Source of the DNA: Neovahlkampfia damariscottae
Taxonomy: Eukaryota > Heterolobosea > Selenaionea > Neovahlkampfiida > Neovahlkampfiidae
DNA: 64,000 nucleotides
Direction: 5' to 3'
Assembly: GCA_016618085.1 (NCBI GenBank)
Contig: JABLTG010000003.1
Location: 1 to 64,000, forward strand
Part shown: in pieces, positions 1 to 11,177 of the stretch
How positions within the stretch are numbered: the first letter of the stretch is position 1
How the letters are laid out: each line of letters starts with the position of its first letter
Program-made: the position numbers and the translations under genes
The notes under the pieces: model-generated
What the model was told of the DNA's origin: nothing
The model's database searches: none
The model's input: only the letters and a program-made list of their open reading frames with translations

Positions 1-285
1 AATTTTTGATGTACTTTTTAAACAATAATTTCTCAGTTCCTTTTTTGATTTTCCAATATTTTCTTTGTTTACACCATTGAGACATTGATTATAAGTCCAT
101 CTAGCACAACCCATCCATTGATTCAATGTGTTTTTTTCATTTTCATTTGGATAAAGTCGTATCTTCTTGCATTTGTCTGCTGGTTCCTTCTTTATTACTT
201 CCTTTTCTAACTTTACTTTTTTTGTTGCATTCGATGATTTCTGCTTCTTTTCTTTTCCTTTTCTTTTCTCCTGCTCTAAGTCCAT
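1..285 (-). CDS. tnpB: TnpB / Fanzor-type RNA-guided nuclease, N-terminal fragment
   Basis: A frame open from an ATG at 285 to the window edge (95 codons) in a different frame from TnpA. After a 45-residue Lys-rich leader comes the conserved TnpB N-terminus: KIRLYPNENEK, then NQWMGCARWTYNQC, which matches the family pattern of K-I-R-L-Y-P, then a W and A-R-W-x-Y-N. The catalytic RuvC-like part lies outside the window, so intactness is unknown. The leader contains ATKKVKLEKE, which resembles the monopartite c-Myc nuclear localisation signal; such leaders are known in eukaryotic Fanzor proteins. The first 143 bases of the frame overlap the TnpA tail. Confidence 0.8.
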   Translation of the reverse strand, partial: MDLEQEKRKGKEKKQKSSNATKKVKLEKEVIKKEPADKCKKIRLYPNENEKNTLNQWMGCARWTYNQCLNGVNKENIGKSKKELRNYCLKSTSKI

Positions 286-847
286 GATGTTTGGCGGTAA
301 AAACTGTAACGATGGATAATAAGTCTTCGGCAAGATCGTTGGTTGGATCGGAGTTGACATCTTTATGTTGAACCACGATTTTGCCCTCAAACTTTTGGCA
401 TATTTGTTCAAGGAGTGGGTATCCAAATCTAACAAGTCGGTCTCGATGACTGATGACAAGCTCCGAGATATTTCCAGACATGATTTGGTCCACCAAGGTT
501 TTAAATCCTTTCCTTTCGAAGTTGACACCACTTCCAATGTCTTGGATGATTTCATGATTTGGTTATTCTCTTCGGAGGTCTTCCACTTGTCTTTCGAGGT
601 CCCCTTTTTGTTTTTGACTACTAACTCTGGCATAACATAACTTTCTCTTTTTCTTTTCAATACTTTCAACTCCAAAGACTCTTCTAATGTCATCACATCC
701 ATAGAGCCTTTTGTTTCCGATTGTTCGGATACTACTAATTTTTCCTTCATTTGCCCATCGTTTGAGTGTTGAATTACAAACTCCGTACTGTTCTCTGATT
801 TTTTTACTGGTGATATATTTTTCATTGCATTGATCATTATTGCTCAT
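143..847 (-). pseudogene. tnpA: IS607 serine recombinase TnpA, interrupted by one in-frame stop
   Basis: Starts at an ATG (847-845) and continues in one frame to a stop at 143-145, about 234 residues. Residues 10-50 form a MerR-like helix-turn-helix (YITSKKIREQYG, then TLKRWANEGKI). The small serine-recombinase core follows: KLCYARVSSQKQKGDLERQ with the nucleophilic Ser, then SGVNFERKGF, then ELVISHRDRLVRFGY, then LLSIVTVFTAKHHG near the end. A TAA at 563-565 sits directly before PNHEII, where relatives commonly have Tyr. Nothing else in the frame is damaged, so the inactivation is recent, or a sequencing error, or suppressed. Host genes here use TAA as a true stop. Confidence 0.8.
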
Positions 848-1009
848 CAGCCTGCTCTATTAGTTTTCTTGGCGTCTTTTCTGATTTTTCCATCCATTTA
901 TAATTTTTCGGAATTTAGAAAATCTATATATAGTTCACAAACGATTCCGAATGGTCACTTTGTAACGGAAAAATCAAATATTCCGATTCAGTTTTTCTCT
1001 TCTTCACTT

Positions 1010-1693
1010 ATGTTTATTGTATCAAAAATAAAAGATAAAATAAGAATTGATCCAAATAATTTTGATAAAGAATATACACTGGCTATACAAAATGAAATAC
1101 ATTTAAAATACTGTAACAAAGTTCTTGGAAGTATTGGTTTTGTTATTAGTTTATATGAAATTCTTTCCATTGGAGATCCATATATTATACCAGGAGGTAA
1201 AATTAAATAACTTATTAATTATGAAACACTAGATGGAGCTTCTTATTGTGAAGTTGTTTTTTCTCTATCCATTTTCCGACCATTTTTAGGAGAAACTTTA
1301 ATTGGAACAATTGTAGAATCAAATTATGAAAAAGGACTTTCAATTAGTTTAGGATTTTTTTATGATATTGTAATACCACCACATTTATTACAAGAAAATA
1401 CAGAATTTAGTGAAGAAGATAAAATTTGGGTTTGGAAATATCAAAATGATGAAGATGAAGATGAGGAGTTATTACATTTAGATATTCATGAAAAAGTTCG
1501 TTTTGTTGTTCAAAGTATTCAATTTGAAGAGGATTCTTTATCAAAGGCACCTAAAATTGATCCAAATGGTGAAGTTTATAAACCAAATACTGCTCCTATG
1601 GTTATTTATGGTAGAATAAATGAAAGTGGTTTAGGTTGTTTGAGATGGTGGCAAAACGAAGTAGATGATGAAATTTTAGAAGAAACTATTTAA
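1010..1693 (+). CDS. POLR3H: RNA polymerase III subunit RPC25 / POLR3H (Rpb7-like)
   Basis: Two exons, 1010-1196 and 1233-1693, split by a 36-base intron inside the codon that completes PGDGASY; 215 residues, close to the usual 204-212. The N-terminal Rpb7-like domain runs from MFIVSKIKDKIRI through IQNEIHLKYCNKVLG and the LYEILSIGD strand. The C-terminal S1/OB domain includes FRPFLGETLIG, SISLGFFYDIVIPP and the ending SGLGLLRWW that is diagnostic for the Pol III paralogue. It forms the stalk with RPC17 and works in initiation on tRNA and 5S genes. The ATG at 1010 is chosen because homologues begin there; the open frame extends upstream without homology. A TATATATA-like run lies near 928. Confidence 0.93.
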
Positions 1694-1797
1694 AAATAAA
1701 GTTTTATGTGTTCATGATTCAACAATCCAAATTTGAAAAGTACTTAAAATTACTTTGTGATAATTTTTTCTGTTCAGTGTTTTTTTCTGATAGGTCA

Positions 1798-2589
1798 ATG
1801 TCATCTGTTAAAAAAGTTGTTGTGTTGGATGTTGGTGGAGTGATCATGGGTGATCTCTACAATGAATTACTTGGTGATTTATTAAAAGAATCATCGAAAT
1901 TTCAAGAAATCTACTCACAAGGACAAAAGTCTTGGAATTTATACAAAATTGGTATTCAAAATTATTTCATGCACTAAAATTCAATATAGGAGGTAATAAA
2001 AATATCAATTTAAAAAAAAGAGTTTGATGAAAATGAATTTTGGAATAGAATTATCAAAAACTCACCTATCAAAGAAGAGTTAATACATTTAAAAAAAATT
2101 GAAAAAGAAACTGATTTATTAAAATATTTAAAAGATAAAATTAGAGAAACTAGATTTCAAGATTATAGAAATACTATAGAATTTGCTCAAGAATTATCAA
2201 AAAGAGATGATTTGATATTAGGAATTTTATCAAATCATGCAAACGTAAGAACAAAAAAATAATCAAAATACTAGGAATGGTTTCAATATGTTTTTGAAAA
2301 ATTTCCAGAATTGAATCAAATTTTCAAAAAAGAGTTGATTGTTGTTTCTTGTTATGAAAAACAAGCTAAACCTTATAAAGAATTTTATGAAACACTTTTG
2401 AACAAGATATTTCAACAATATCCTGAAATTAAAGTTGAACAAGTAGCTTTTGTTGATGATAAACAAAAAAATGTTGAATCTGCGAAAGAATTGGGAATTT
2501 TTGGAATTCATTTTCATTCAGGGAAAAATGAATTGAGAGTTTTGAAAGAAGAGTTGATTAAATTTGGAATTGATTTAGAATCTGAATAG
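1798..2589 (+). CDS. HAD-superfamily hydrolase (IA-type)
   Basis: Three exons: 1798-1951, 2021-2244, 2275-2589; introns of 69 and 30 bases, the first being the longest placed in the window. The product is 230 residues. Motif I is VVVLDVGGVI, with the nucleophile Asp at about residue 11; the second Asp of the usual DxD is Gly, as in several HAD-IA members. An alpha-helical cap follows (WNRIIKN to FAQELSKRDD). Motif II is ILSNHAN. Motif III is AKPYKEFYE, and motif IV is AFVDDKQKNVESAKELG. The fold and probable phosphatase activity are clear; the substrate is not. Only about 105 bases separate it from POLR3H on the same strand. Confidence 0.85.
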
Positions 2590-2956
2590 AACTAGTTGAA
2601 ATGAATTTTTATTTAAAATTGTGAAAAAAATAATGTTTTATTTTTCCATAAGTTTAATAAAAATATCTTCCAAGAATGTTGAGACAATCCCAAAAACGAA
2701 AATATTCATTTTTCTTAAAAATCTAAGTTTATTTCTCGCTGGATCAATTGTGCATTTTTTGGAAAAGTGAATTCATTAGTTCTCGGATGTCAGCCACGTT
2801 ACAAGAATTTTCCAAAATTTGCAAACAACCTTTTGAACTATTTTGTTTTTTCAATCTCCGAGATTGACAAAAAATGTTATTTTTAACGGTCAAAGAGTTA
2901 ACCAATGAAACAACTTTTTTTTTTTTGTTGACCTTGTGAGACAAAACCAAAAAATA
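2590..2956. other. Intergenic region upstream of the cyclase-like gene
   Basis: No open frame with protein resemblance is visible on either strand. It holds the 3' flank of the HAD gene and, at 2902-2908, a CCAATGA element 51 bases before the next ATG, followed by a T-tract at about 2914-2926. No hairpin terminator or RNA gene was recognised. Confidence 0.5.
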
Positions 2957-5900
2957 ATGGACCCAGATAGTCAACAGAAAAATGTCAGAAAAGGTCATCT
3001 CAGTATAAAAATCAAAGACGGAACAGTTGTAAAAATACCAGCATTGAACGTAGAACCAATTGTCGAAGAAAGAGAATCCAACAAAGAAGAATTTGAAAAT
3101 AATGGTTCAGAATATTTTAAAAAATTCTTTAGTCGTATAAAAGATAAAATAGATTCAAAAAGAGATGAAAAAAATAATAAATTAGCCAAATTCATGTCAA
3201 CTTTAATGAATACCTCACCACCAAACAAATGGTTCGAAGCCTTCGCAAAAATAATACAATCATTACAATTCATGGCTCTTTTAGTTATACCACTTTTACC
3301 ATTAGGATATTATTCAAGTTGGATTATGAAGATTTATACATTCATTTTTCTTGGTGGAGCTTATGGAAATACTTTATTTCATTTTTCATTTTTTGTCGGA
3401 ACTTTTTTTACATTTTTACTTTTAAGTTTAACATATTTTGCTTCAAAAACCGAAAATGAAAGTGCTTTTTATTTTTTAGGTTTTTTTGTTAAGTTATCAT
3501 CACTTTTTTATATACCTTCAATTATTGGAAGTTTATCCATTATTTTCAAATTAAAAGATGCTTCTTGGACAATTTTAGATTTATATATTTGGTTTTTCGG
3601 TGTGTTTGGTATATTTCAAGCAATTTTGTTATTTAGTATTACCTACTTTTATACAATTTTGTAAATTTATTTAACATTAATTTTTTGAAAAGTTATTACA
3701 ATTGGATACCACAATTGGAAGGAGAATGGTCACTTTTTTCAAGACCTCATTCAAGATTTGATTTATTTTCATTAATTGGAACTACAATTATTTGTGTATT
3801 TTATCATTTCACATCATTCTCTTATTTGAATTATATCACGGTTTCAGTGAATATGATCATAGTTTTTTCATTAATAATTGCTTTTATTTACTATAATCCA
3901 TACTACAGTAATCATTTCAACCGAATTATGATCACTTTTTTAATTGAAAAATTTTTTGTCACTGTTGTTATGTTTATCACAAGTAATCAGTCAAAAAAAG
4001 TTAAATTTTTTTTTCAGCAATTGTTAATCGATATTTCTTGATTGAATATACATTACCAACATGGATCGGTTGTATTTTCTTTGGAGTTCTATTTGGTGTT
4101 TTAGTGCCATCGTAAAAAAAAAAAAAAAATTCACTTTTTTAGAGCAAGAAGTTTTGTTTCTTGGATTATTATTAATTCAGATGTCACAAAGTTCTTCAAT
4201 CCAGTTGACGTTGAATTAGGTGCTCGTTATTTAATCCATGATGATGATATTGATTATTGTGATCAAGTTTATAAGAATTTACGAAACAAATTTGAAAGAT
4301 CAATACTTTTTCATTTATATTGGGCATCACATTTATTCATTGTTTCAAAAACACCTTTAAAAGCGTTGCTTGTTCTTGATTCAGTAATTTTACATTTCTT
4401 TTTTTTAACATTAATAGATTGCTGAAAAATCTATGAGTCTTGATCTCAAATTAAATTTCTTACTTCGAAGATATTTATTCAGAGATAATGTTGAAAGATT
4501 TCCAGATCCAGAATCACATGCTGTTGGTGTTAAAAAAGCCAAACAATTTGATATTGAAGCAAGAAAGTTACATTTGATGTTTTGGTATTCTTTGGTCAAT
4601 TATTCAGATTCAATGTTTCAAAAAGACATGTTCATTCCACAATTGGTTGAAAAAATAGTAAAAGTTGAAAATGAAGCCAAAGATGCTTATTCAAAAATAA
4701 TGGAAATGCAAGATTCAAAAGTATTCAAAGAATACTCAAAATTTGCTGAAGAAGTATTAAATGAAGTTGATAGTGCTCAACAATATTATGCAAGAGCATT
4801 GGAAATAGAAGCTTTGGAATATGAAAAAGAGTTAGAAACAGACAGAGAATTGGAAGACGATGATGAACAATATAAATTTGGTGATTATGAAAAAGAACCT
4901 GCCAAAGCACTTGGAGACATTGAGTTATCATCAGCTGAAGATTTAAGCGGAAAATATGGTGCCAATATCGATGAAGAAGGAAATACGAATGTTGTAGAAC
5001 AAAAAAATGTTAAATCTCCAGATGAAAATTTGACTGGAGAGTTATTATCAGGAGGGAGATATGGTCAAAGCGAGGATGAATTTTCTGGCTCAAAAATCAG
5101 TGATCAGCAAATTGCTGAAATTAATGATGGAGCCAATCCTGATACAGATGATTCACTTGAAAATGGTTATGGTTTGAACATTGATGAAGAAGGAAATTAT
5201 AAAAGTTCTAATCATTCAGAAGAATTTCTTGATCCAGAAGATGGAAATGTATCTGGGAGATATGGTGGAAATTTTTCTGAAGAAAAATCATCTGGAAGGA
5301 ATGGACATTTAACAGATGAAGATGATGATAATGAACCAACAAAAGTTCACGAAGAACTCATTGAAATCATTGATGAGTCCAAAGATAGAAACAAAATCTC
5401 AGTTCCAAAGATCAACATTGAAGATACAAAAAATGAAAAGAAAAGTGGAAAAAAGATTAATTTAAGAGATTTTACTAACAAGAGAAAATCTCATTTTACA
5501 CCTGAAGCAGAATTCTTTGATCAAATGAAAGAAGAATTACCAAAAAAGAATATCATGATACCAAAATTAAATTTTGGCGTCGAAGAAAATTTCCAAGAGA
5601 ATTACAATGCAAGTTTGGTGAAGAATTTAGGTCAAGAAACATTTCGATCAGATTTAATTATTGCAAAAGATGATGATATTTCATTGAATTCTGGAATCTC
5701 AGATGATGATGTTTTAGATGAAAGAAATACAATTGGTGCAGATGAAAGAATTTTAGAACGTGTACTTGCTGAAAAGATCAACCAATTTATGACATCAAAA
5801 AATTCAACTTATTTCTGCTTGTTTGGAACTTTAACCGCTTTCGTTTTATTGATCTTTCTAATCGTCTTTTTAATCGCATTTATTGATATTGGATTATTTT

Positions 5901-8583
5901 CTGTTCAAATGCTTCCTTTAATTGCATCTGGTAAAACTTTGTCATTATCACAAAGAATTGCTTTTGAAACTGCTGCTGCTCAAGATACTGCATCAACCAA
6001 TAAATATCAAACTGGTTTATTATCATTTAATGAAACCATGTTTAGATTAAAAAAGGATGTTACTCAGTACTCTCATTTCACAAATCAATTTGACTCTTCA
6101 GTAAACAAGTTAAGAAGAGAATGTAGTTTCACTTGTTATCTTGCTGAAGAGTTATCCAATTTATGGAATTCACCAACTCATTTAGTAAAATACTATAATC
6201 AATTCAATGGAAACAAAGTTACAGAATTAACATCTTTGAGAGAACATGAATTTAATTATATTCAATCATCAAGAAAATTAAGTTTATTATCAAAAAATGA
6301 ATTTAAAAATTCAATAATTTCACCTGAATATAATTATGTCTTGGATAATGTTGATGTTCAACTCAATGAAACAAACAAAATTCAAACAATTTTCTTCCAC
6401 GTTAATCTTGGAACAACTGGATTAATTGGTATTTTTGGATTGATTTTATTGATGTCATTTTTATTTACTATTATTCCATTTTGTTGTTCTTATTATGAAA
6501 TGAAATTAAAAAGATTTAAATCATTGATTTTATATGATGAATTAGAATTCAGCAAAGTTTTGGATCAAATTTATTCAAATTTAAAAGCACGTGATATTTT
6601 AACATCAGACAATCATAAACAAAGATCAGCAAAATATTTTGCAAATTTAGAAACTACCAGTTCATTTTTGAGTAAATTTAAAAGAGGAATATTTGGTAAC
6701 ATTTGTTATTACTTTTGTATTTCTATCATTGTAATCATTTTCATATTGATTTCTATATTTTCAATTTATGGATGTTATTTTTATATGTACTCTTTCATTT
6801 CATCAGATTTGAAATGTTCAGGTGAAAGATATGCTATTACAAGCAGAATTCAATTTTTAGTCCAAGAAATTCAAAGATTTCCAGGCAATTCAACATTATA
6901 TCATTCATCATTGGATTCAAATTTATCCAATTTATTGAAAGTTCATCGTGGAATTTTGAATGGAGATTCATCAATTGGTTGTGTAGCATCAAGTGGAAGA
7001 TATTTTAAACAAGATAATTTAATGAATAATGAGAGATGTGGAATCAATTCAACAACAAATCTTGAATGTATGTCTGTGAATTCATTGGTTCAATGGTACA
7101 GAACAACTGCAACTCAATTGAGAAATACTCAATCCACGACAGTATTTGAAGAGTTCAAAACAGCTGAATTACAATACTTATATCCTTTATTGGAACATTC
7201 ACAAAATTTATTTTTGGAAGAAGGTGTTGTTTATGCTGACATCATGTTTAATGCATTAATGTTCGTTTTTATATTGAGTATTGTGGTTTTGGTATCATTA
7301 TATTTTGGTTTTGTGTTACCTATTTTAGAAGAAATTGGAAATGAAAATGAAACAACAAAGAGAATGTTATCCATGGTTCCTTTGAAAACTGTATTCACTC
7401 ATCATCCAATCAGAGATTACTACAATTCTGAAATATTCAATCAAGTACCACAAGCACCAGAATACAAAGAAGAAGCACAACTGTATTGGAATACACTTGA
7501 ATATGGTTTGAATCCAATTATAATTTTCAGAAAACAAAATGATCAATTATTGATAATTCATGTGAACAAGTAACTATTCAAAAAATTCATCTTTTTTTTA
7601 GAATTGCAAGAAAACTATTTGGATATGATTCTTCCATGAAAGATCGACCTTTAATCAATCTCTTCCCTGCTCAAGAACAAAAAATATCAGATATGATTTC
7701 AATTGCAAAAGCTATCATTGATATGGGTGGTAGTAATGAATCCGTTGCATTAAAAGCAATTACTAAATCAGGTCGTGAATTTAGTATCAATGGAACAGTA
7801 AATTTGAATAATTTTTTTAAATCTTCATTTTAGTTTACAAATTCTAAAGTTGGAAGAGATACAATTTATGTCATGCAATTAGAAGAAGAAAATTCAATTA
7901 AATCTGAAATTATGAAAGAAAAAGATTCAACCATCAATTCTCTTTTGTACAATAACATTCCACAACAATATATAAATTTAATACAATCAGGACAACCTTC
8001 AATTTATAATTCATTGAAAAGTATTACAGTTGTTGCAATTGAAATATTGAATGTAAACAAATATAATATTTTGACACTTTTTTTTTAGATTGATCAATTA
8101 TTGACTGAAGGAAATGACAAAGAAAAATCTGAAATATTGAATTGTATAACTAATCTTTTTTCCAAATTGGTTGAAGAATATGATATTCAACAAATTCAAT
8201 CAGGATTTGGTGTTTCTCTTTTTGCATTGGACATTTTTGATGTTCATGATAAAGAAACAAGAATTTCAAATGTATTGTCATTTGCATTGCAAGCAGTTCA
8301 AGATTTCAAGAAAATTAATGATGCAAAGAAAATGAATTTCAAAATTGCTGTTGGTGTTAGTGATGGAGCAGGTGTTTTTTCAATTAAACAATCAAATGAA
8401 AATAATAGAAAATCAAGATATACAGTAGAACTTTATGGAAATTGTGTAAATTCTGCAATTGGAGCTTTGAAAAAAGGAAAAGAATCTGAAATTGTAACAA
8501 CATCCACTGTATATGAACAAGTGAAAGATGATTTTGAATTTATACAAATCGATAAATATTATCAATTAAAATTGAATATTTAA
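2957..8583 (+). CDS. Large multi-membrane protein with PAS and degenerate class III cyclase-homology domain
   Basis: Eight exons give 1796 residues: 2957-3660, 3693-3982, 4018-4111, 4143-4383, 4418-7569, 7602-7797, 7834-8052, 8089-8583; all introns are 31-36 bases. An N-terminal block of membrane helices (about residues 100-340) is followed by an acidic, low-complexity cytoplasmic region (about 530-880), then four more hydrophobic segments near 907, 1104, 1204 and 1381. A PAS domain covers about 1467-1580 (NPIIIF, then KLFGYDSS). The C-terminus (about 1590-1796) aligns with class III nucleotidyl cyclases from SLLYNNIPQQYINLIQSG through YTVELYGNCVNSA. The metal Asp in the first strand is Glu, the second is missing and the transition-state Arg is absent, so catalysis is doubtful. 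The layout resembles the expanded PAS-cyclase families of Naegleria and Tm-rich Tmc-like proteins. A CCAATGA lies upstream. Confidence 0.8.
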
Positions 8584-8602
8584 ATAAATAGTTTTTAATA
8601 TA

Positions 8603-10695
8603 TTATTTGTTGAAATAGTTGGCATAATGATCTAATATTTTTAATTCTTTTTGATAAACATCATAACGAAATGCAACTCTAATTTCTGGAATATTTGATT
8701 TTTCAACATCATTTCCATAAATACCAGGTTTTTGATATTCATCACCTAACCATTTTTTTTTTTGTTCAATAGAAAATCCAGATTGTAAAACTGAATTTCT
8801 TGCAATTTCTGACATGTCTACAGTTGTGAGTTTCCAAATTTGAGCAGCTGCTGAGTATTCTTCAATTAATGGTTGTTCTGTTGAATGAAATTGTAATGGA
8901 TCGTCTGTTGAAAGTGTTACATTTAATCCTTTTTTGAAGAAATCATAAAATGGATTTTCACCATAATTCATAAATAATACATTATTTGATAAAGGTGAAA
9001 CTGATAAACCAATCTTTTCTAAGTAATAAAGGTATTGGAGTGATGCAGATAATTTCAATTGAATTCCATGATTAATTGAATTTGCAAGTAAGAAACAATC
9101 AGCTAAATGATAAGGTGATCCTGCTTCTCCAGCATGAGGTCTGAATGCAAATGTTGACAAACCTCTTGATTCACGTAATTTATTGAGAGAATAAATGTTT
9201 GCGTATGTGAAGTACATGTAATAAGCATAACAAGGATTTGATGATGTCCAATCTTTTGGATGTTTATGAATAGGTGATTCCTCGAATGATGATTCATCAT
9301 CACAACTATCAAAAGCTACCACATCCTTTAAAAATTCAGCTAATTCAGGATGTGACATAGGGTTGATAGTTGTTTCAAATAAAGGTAAAAATAGGTCTGA
9401 AGAGGTTAAAGTATTTTGATTGGTTCTTACTAAGAAGATATTCTTCAAAATTAGCGACTTTTTTTGATTTTGAAAGATAATCAAATATTCTTGGGAATTG
9501 AATCATCCATTTATTTGACGGTGATGATAACTTATTGTCAAGATACCCTATGAAATTTAGTGGAATATTTGTTTACACTTTGCTAAAGTATCCCATTCAT
9601 TTGGGTCTCTACCATATATTGATAATCTGTATTCAGTAAAACAATACTTTTTCTTTTCATTTCTAAGTAAAATTTCTTTTGTCAATTCACCAAAATATTT
9701 TCCATCAATCTGTGAGGTGGAAATTAATAATTGAAAATTTTTACATCATTTGAAGATTTCATAAAGATTGTTCTTAATTCACTCATTCCACAAGGATTAT
9801 ATTTTGCATTGAATTTATCAAATCTTTGAAATAAACTTCTATCTGCATGACAATCAAGAAAATCGGTTGTCAAATCTTTTGGTTGTGGATGAACTTGTTC
9901 CAAAACATCTTTTAAACATAAAAATTCACCTGACTTATCTTTAAGTACATGTTTCTAAATAAGGAATTTTCAATTTTAATTTTTTTTTTACTTCTGGTTC
10001 TGAATCTAATTTTTTCAAAATAAAGGATAATAAATGTCTTCCTGTCATAGCAGCTGCTAGATGAACATGATTATCAACTTTGGTGATGTTAAAAAAATCT
10101 CTTGAATCAGTTTGTGTTGCATGAGCTTCCAAATCAGAATTTAAAAGTTGGTGAAAATCATATAATCCACTTAAAATATCAATTCTTTTTTGTGTATATG
10201 TTGTGACTTCACCAGATTGAACAATTTTTAATAATTTCAATCTTGTTTCTAAAAATTCTTCAAGTGACATTGGAGCCTTAAATATTGGATCTTTAATAAC
10301 TAAAAAAAAAGTTTAAGAGGTTTTTATATATACATAAATTATCAACACTGAAAACTTCAATAACTCCATTGACGCATTGGAGAACAACCTTGTGAAAATT
10401 AAGTTTTTTCTTTTTTTACTTTTTCATCAACGTTGATTTTTGGTTCGGCATTTGGTTGGAATACATATTTTCTTCTCATATCAATACAATCTTTTAAAAG
10501 GTTTGCTACTTTTGAAGTTTCTTTGGACACTTCAAGCACTTCTTCTTTCAAATTCACTCTGGCATATTCATTTTCACGGTTGAATGAAGGTCTTCGATTT
10601 GATAAAGGTGTATTACCATCAAAGCTTAAATTATCAAAAGTGAAAACACTTTTTATCAAAGGCGTGACGTTTTCTCCACGATAAATTGGGTTCAT
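8603..10695 (-). CDS. AMPD: AMP deaminase
   Basis: Seven exons on the minus strand (10695-10420, 10388-10334, 10299-9992, 9954-9745, 9709-9577, 9547-9431, 9396-8603), introns 29-37 bases, 630 residues. It converts AMP to IMP in the cytosolic purine nucleotide cycle. Zinc and catalytic residues are in place: VDNHVHLAAAM (about residue 190), FRPHAGEAG with His and Glu (about 449), LSPLSNN, and STDDPLQFH (about 526). AMPD-specific stretches such as QRFDKFNAKYNP and EEYSAAAQIWKL separate it from adenosine deaminases. The long regulatory N-terminus of animal enzymes is replaced by about 110 residues. An ATTGG box lies only 5 bases before the start codon. The 3' end meets the convergent cyclase gene 20 bases away. 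Confidence 0.95.
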
Positions 10696-11177
10696 TTTTA
10701 TTGGTTAATTCTTCATTCTCCAATCCACCACAAAATAAAAAAATACTTGTGAATTATCATTGATTTAAATTACATTAACTCACTGTTTTTCTTTTCTATT
10801 GATATTACCGTTTTATATCACATCTTCTCATTAGAAAATATTCAAGATCCAAAGATTTATCTAGAATGGTGAAATTTAAATTGAAAAAGATGAAGAAAAT
10901 GACAAAAATCTCTCAAGTTATTCAACTAAATTCCAATATGCCAAAAAGAAAGTGCTTTGGAAAAGAAAAAAACAAAATGAAATCAAGTCACATCAAAATT
11001 GGAAAGTGAAAACGACAAATTAAGGTCTTTTTTCTGTGCAACTTTTCAAAATTCACATCATTCGCTTATAAATAAGACGTTGGTTTCGAACATTTTTCAT
11101 TCGTCGAGAAGTTTTGGAACCTCTATTATAAAAACAAATCTGATTCAAAAAAATCTCATCAAAAAACTCTTACAACA
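10696..11177. promoter_or_regulatory. Divergent intergenic region with CCAAT (left) and TATA-like (right) elements
   Basis: ATTGG at 10700-10704 serves the AMP deaminase gene on the left. The right half lacks a CCAAT element close to the secreted-protein start but has TATAAATA at 11067-11074 and TATAAAA at about 11126. No coding frame with homology is seen between them. The assignment as promoters rests on position and motif alone. Confidence 0.4.

Larger units (their letters stand above)
1..850 (-). mobile_element. IS607-family DNA transposon (partial, runs off left edge)
   Basis: Two overlapping minus-strand reading frames give the IS607 order: a serine recombinase (TnpA) followed by TnpB. 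IS607 elements lack terminal inverted repeats and large target duplications, so the ends cannot be set from this window; the TnpA start at 847 marks the approximate right end. The stretch is visibly richer in G and C than the host DNA that follows. It lies about 160 bases upstream of the RPC25/POLR3H start codon. IS607 elements are known from bacteria, archaea, giant viruses and some protists, so horizontal acquisition is likely. Confidence 0.85.

Noticed and set aside
563-565. TAA as a sense codon in this organism
   Set aside because: Many well-supported host genes end at TAA exactly where homologues end, for example the RPC25/POLR3H gene at 1691-1693.
365-640. Plus-strand frame opposite the IS607 recombinase
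   Set aside because: It is a shadow of the recombinase, which has clear family motifs on the minus strand.
830-1009. N-terminal extension of the POLR3H frame upstream of 1010
   Set aside because: No ATG exists in this part and POLR3H homologues begin at the Met encoded at 1010.
11081-11110. GGTTTCGAAC as a tRNA T-arm
   Set aside because: No acceptor stem, anticodon arm or D arm can be folded around it.
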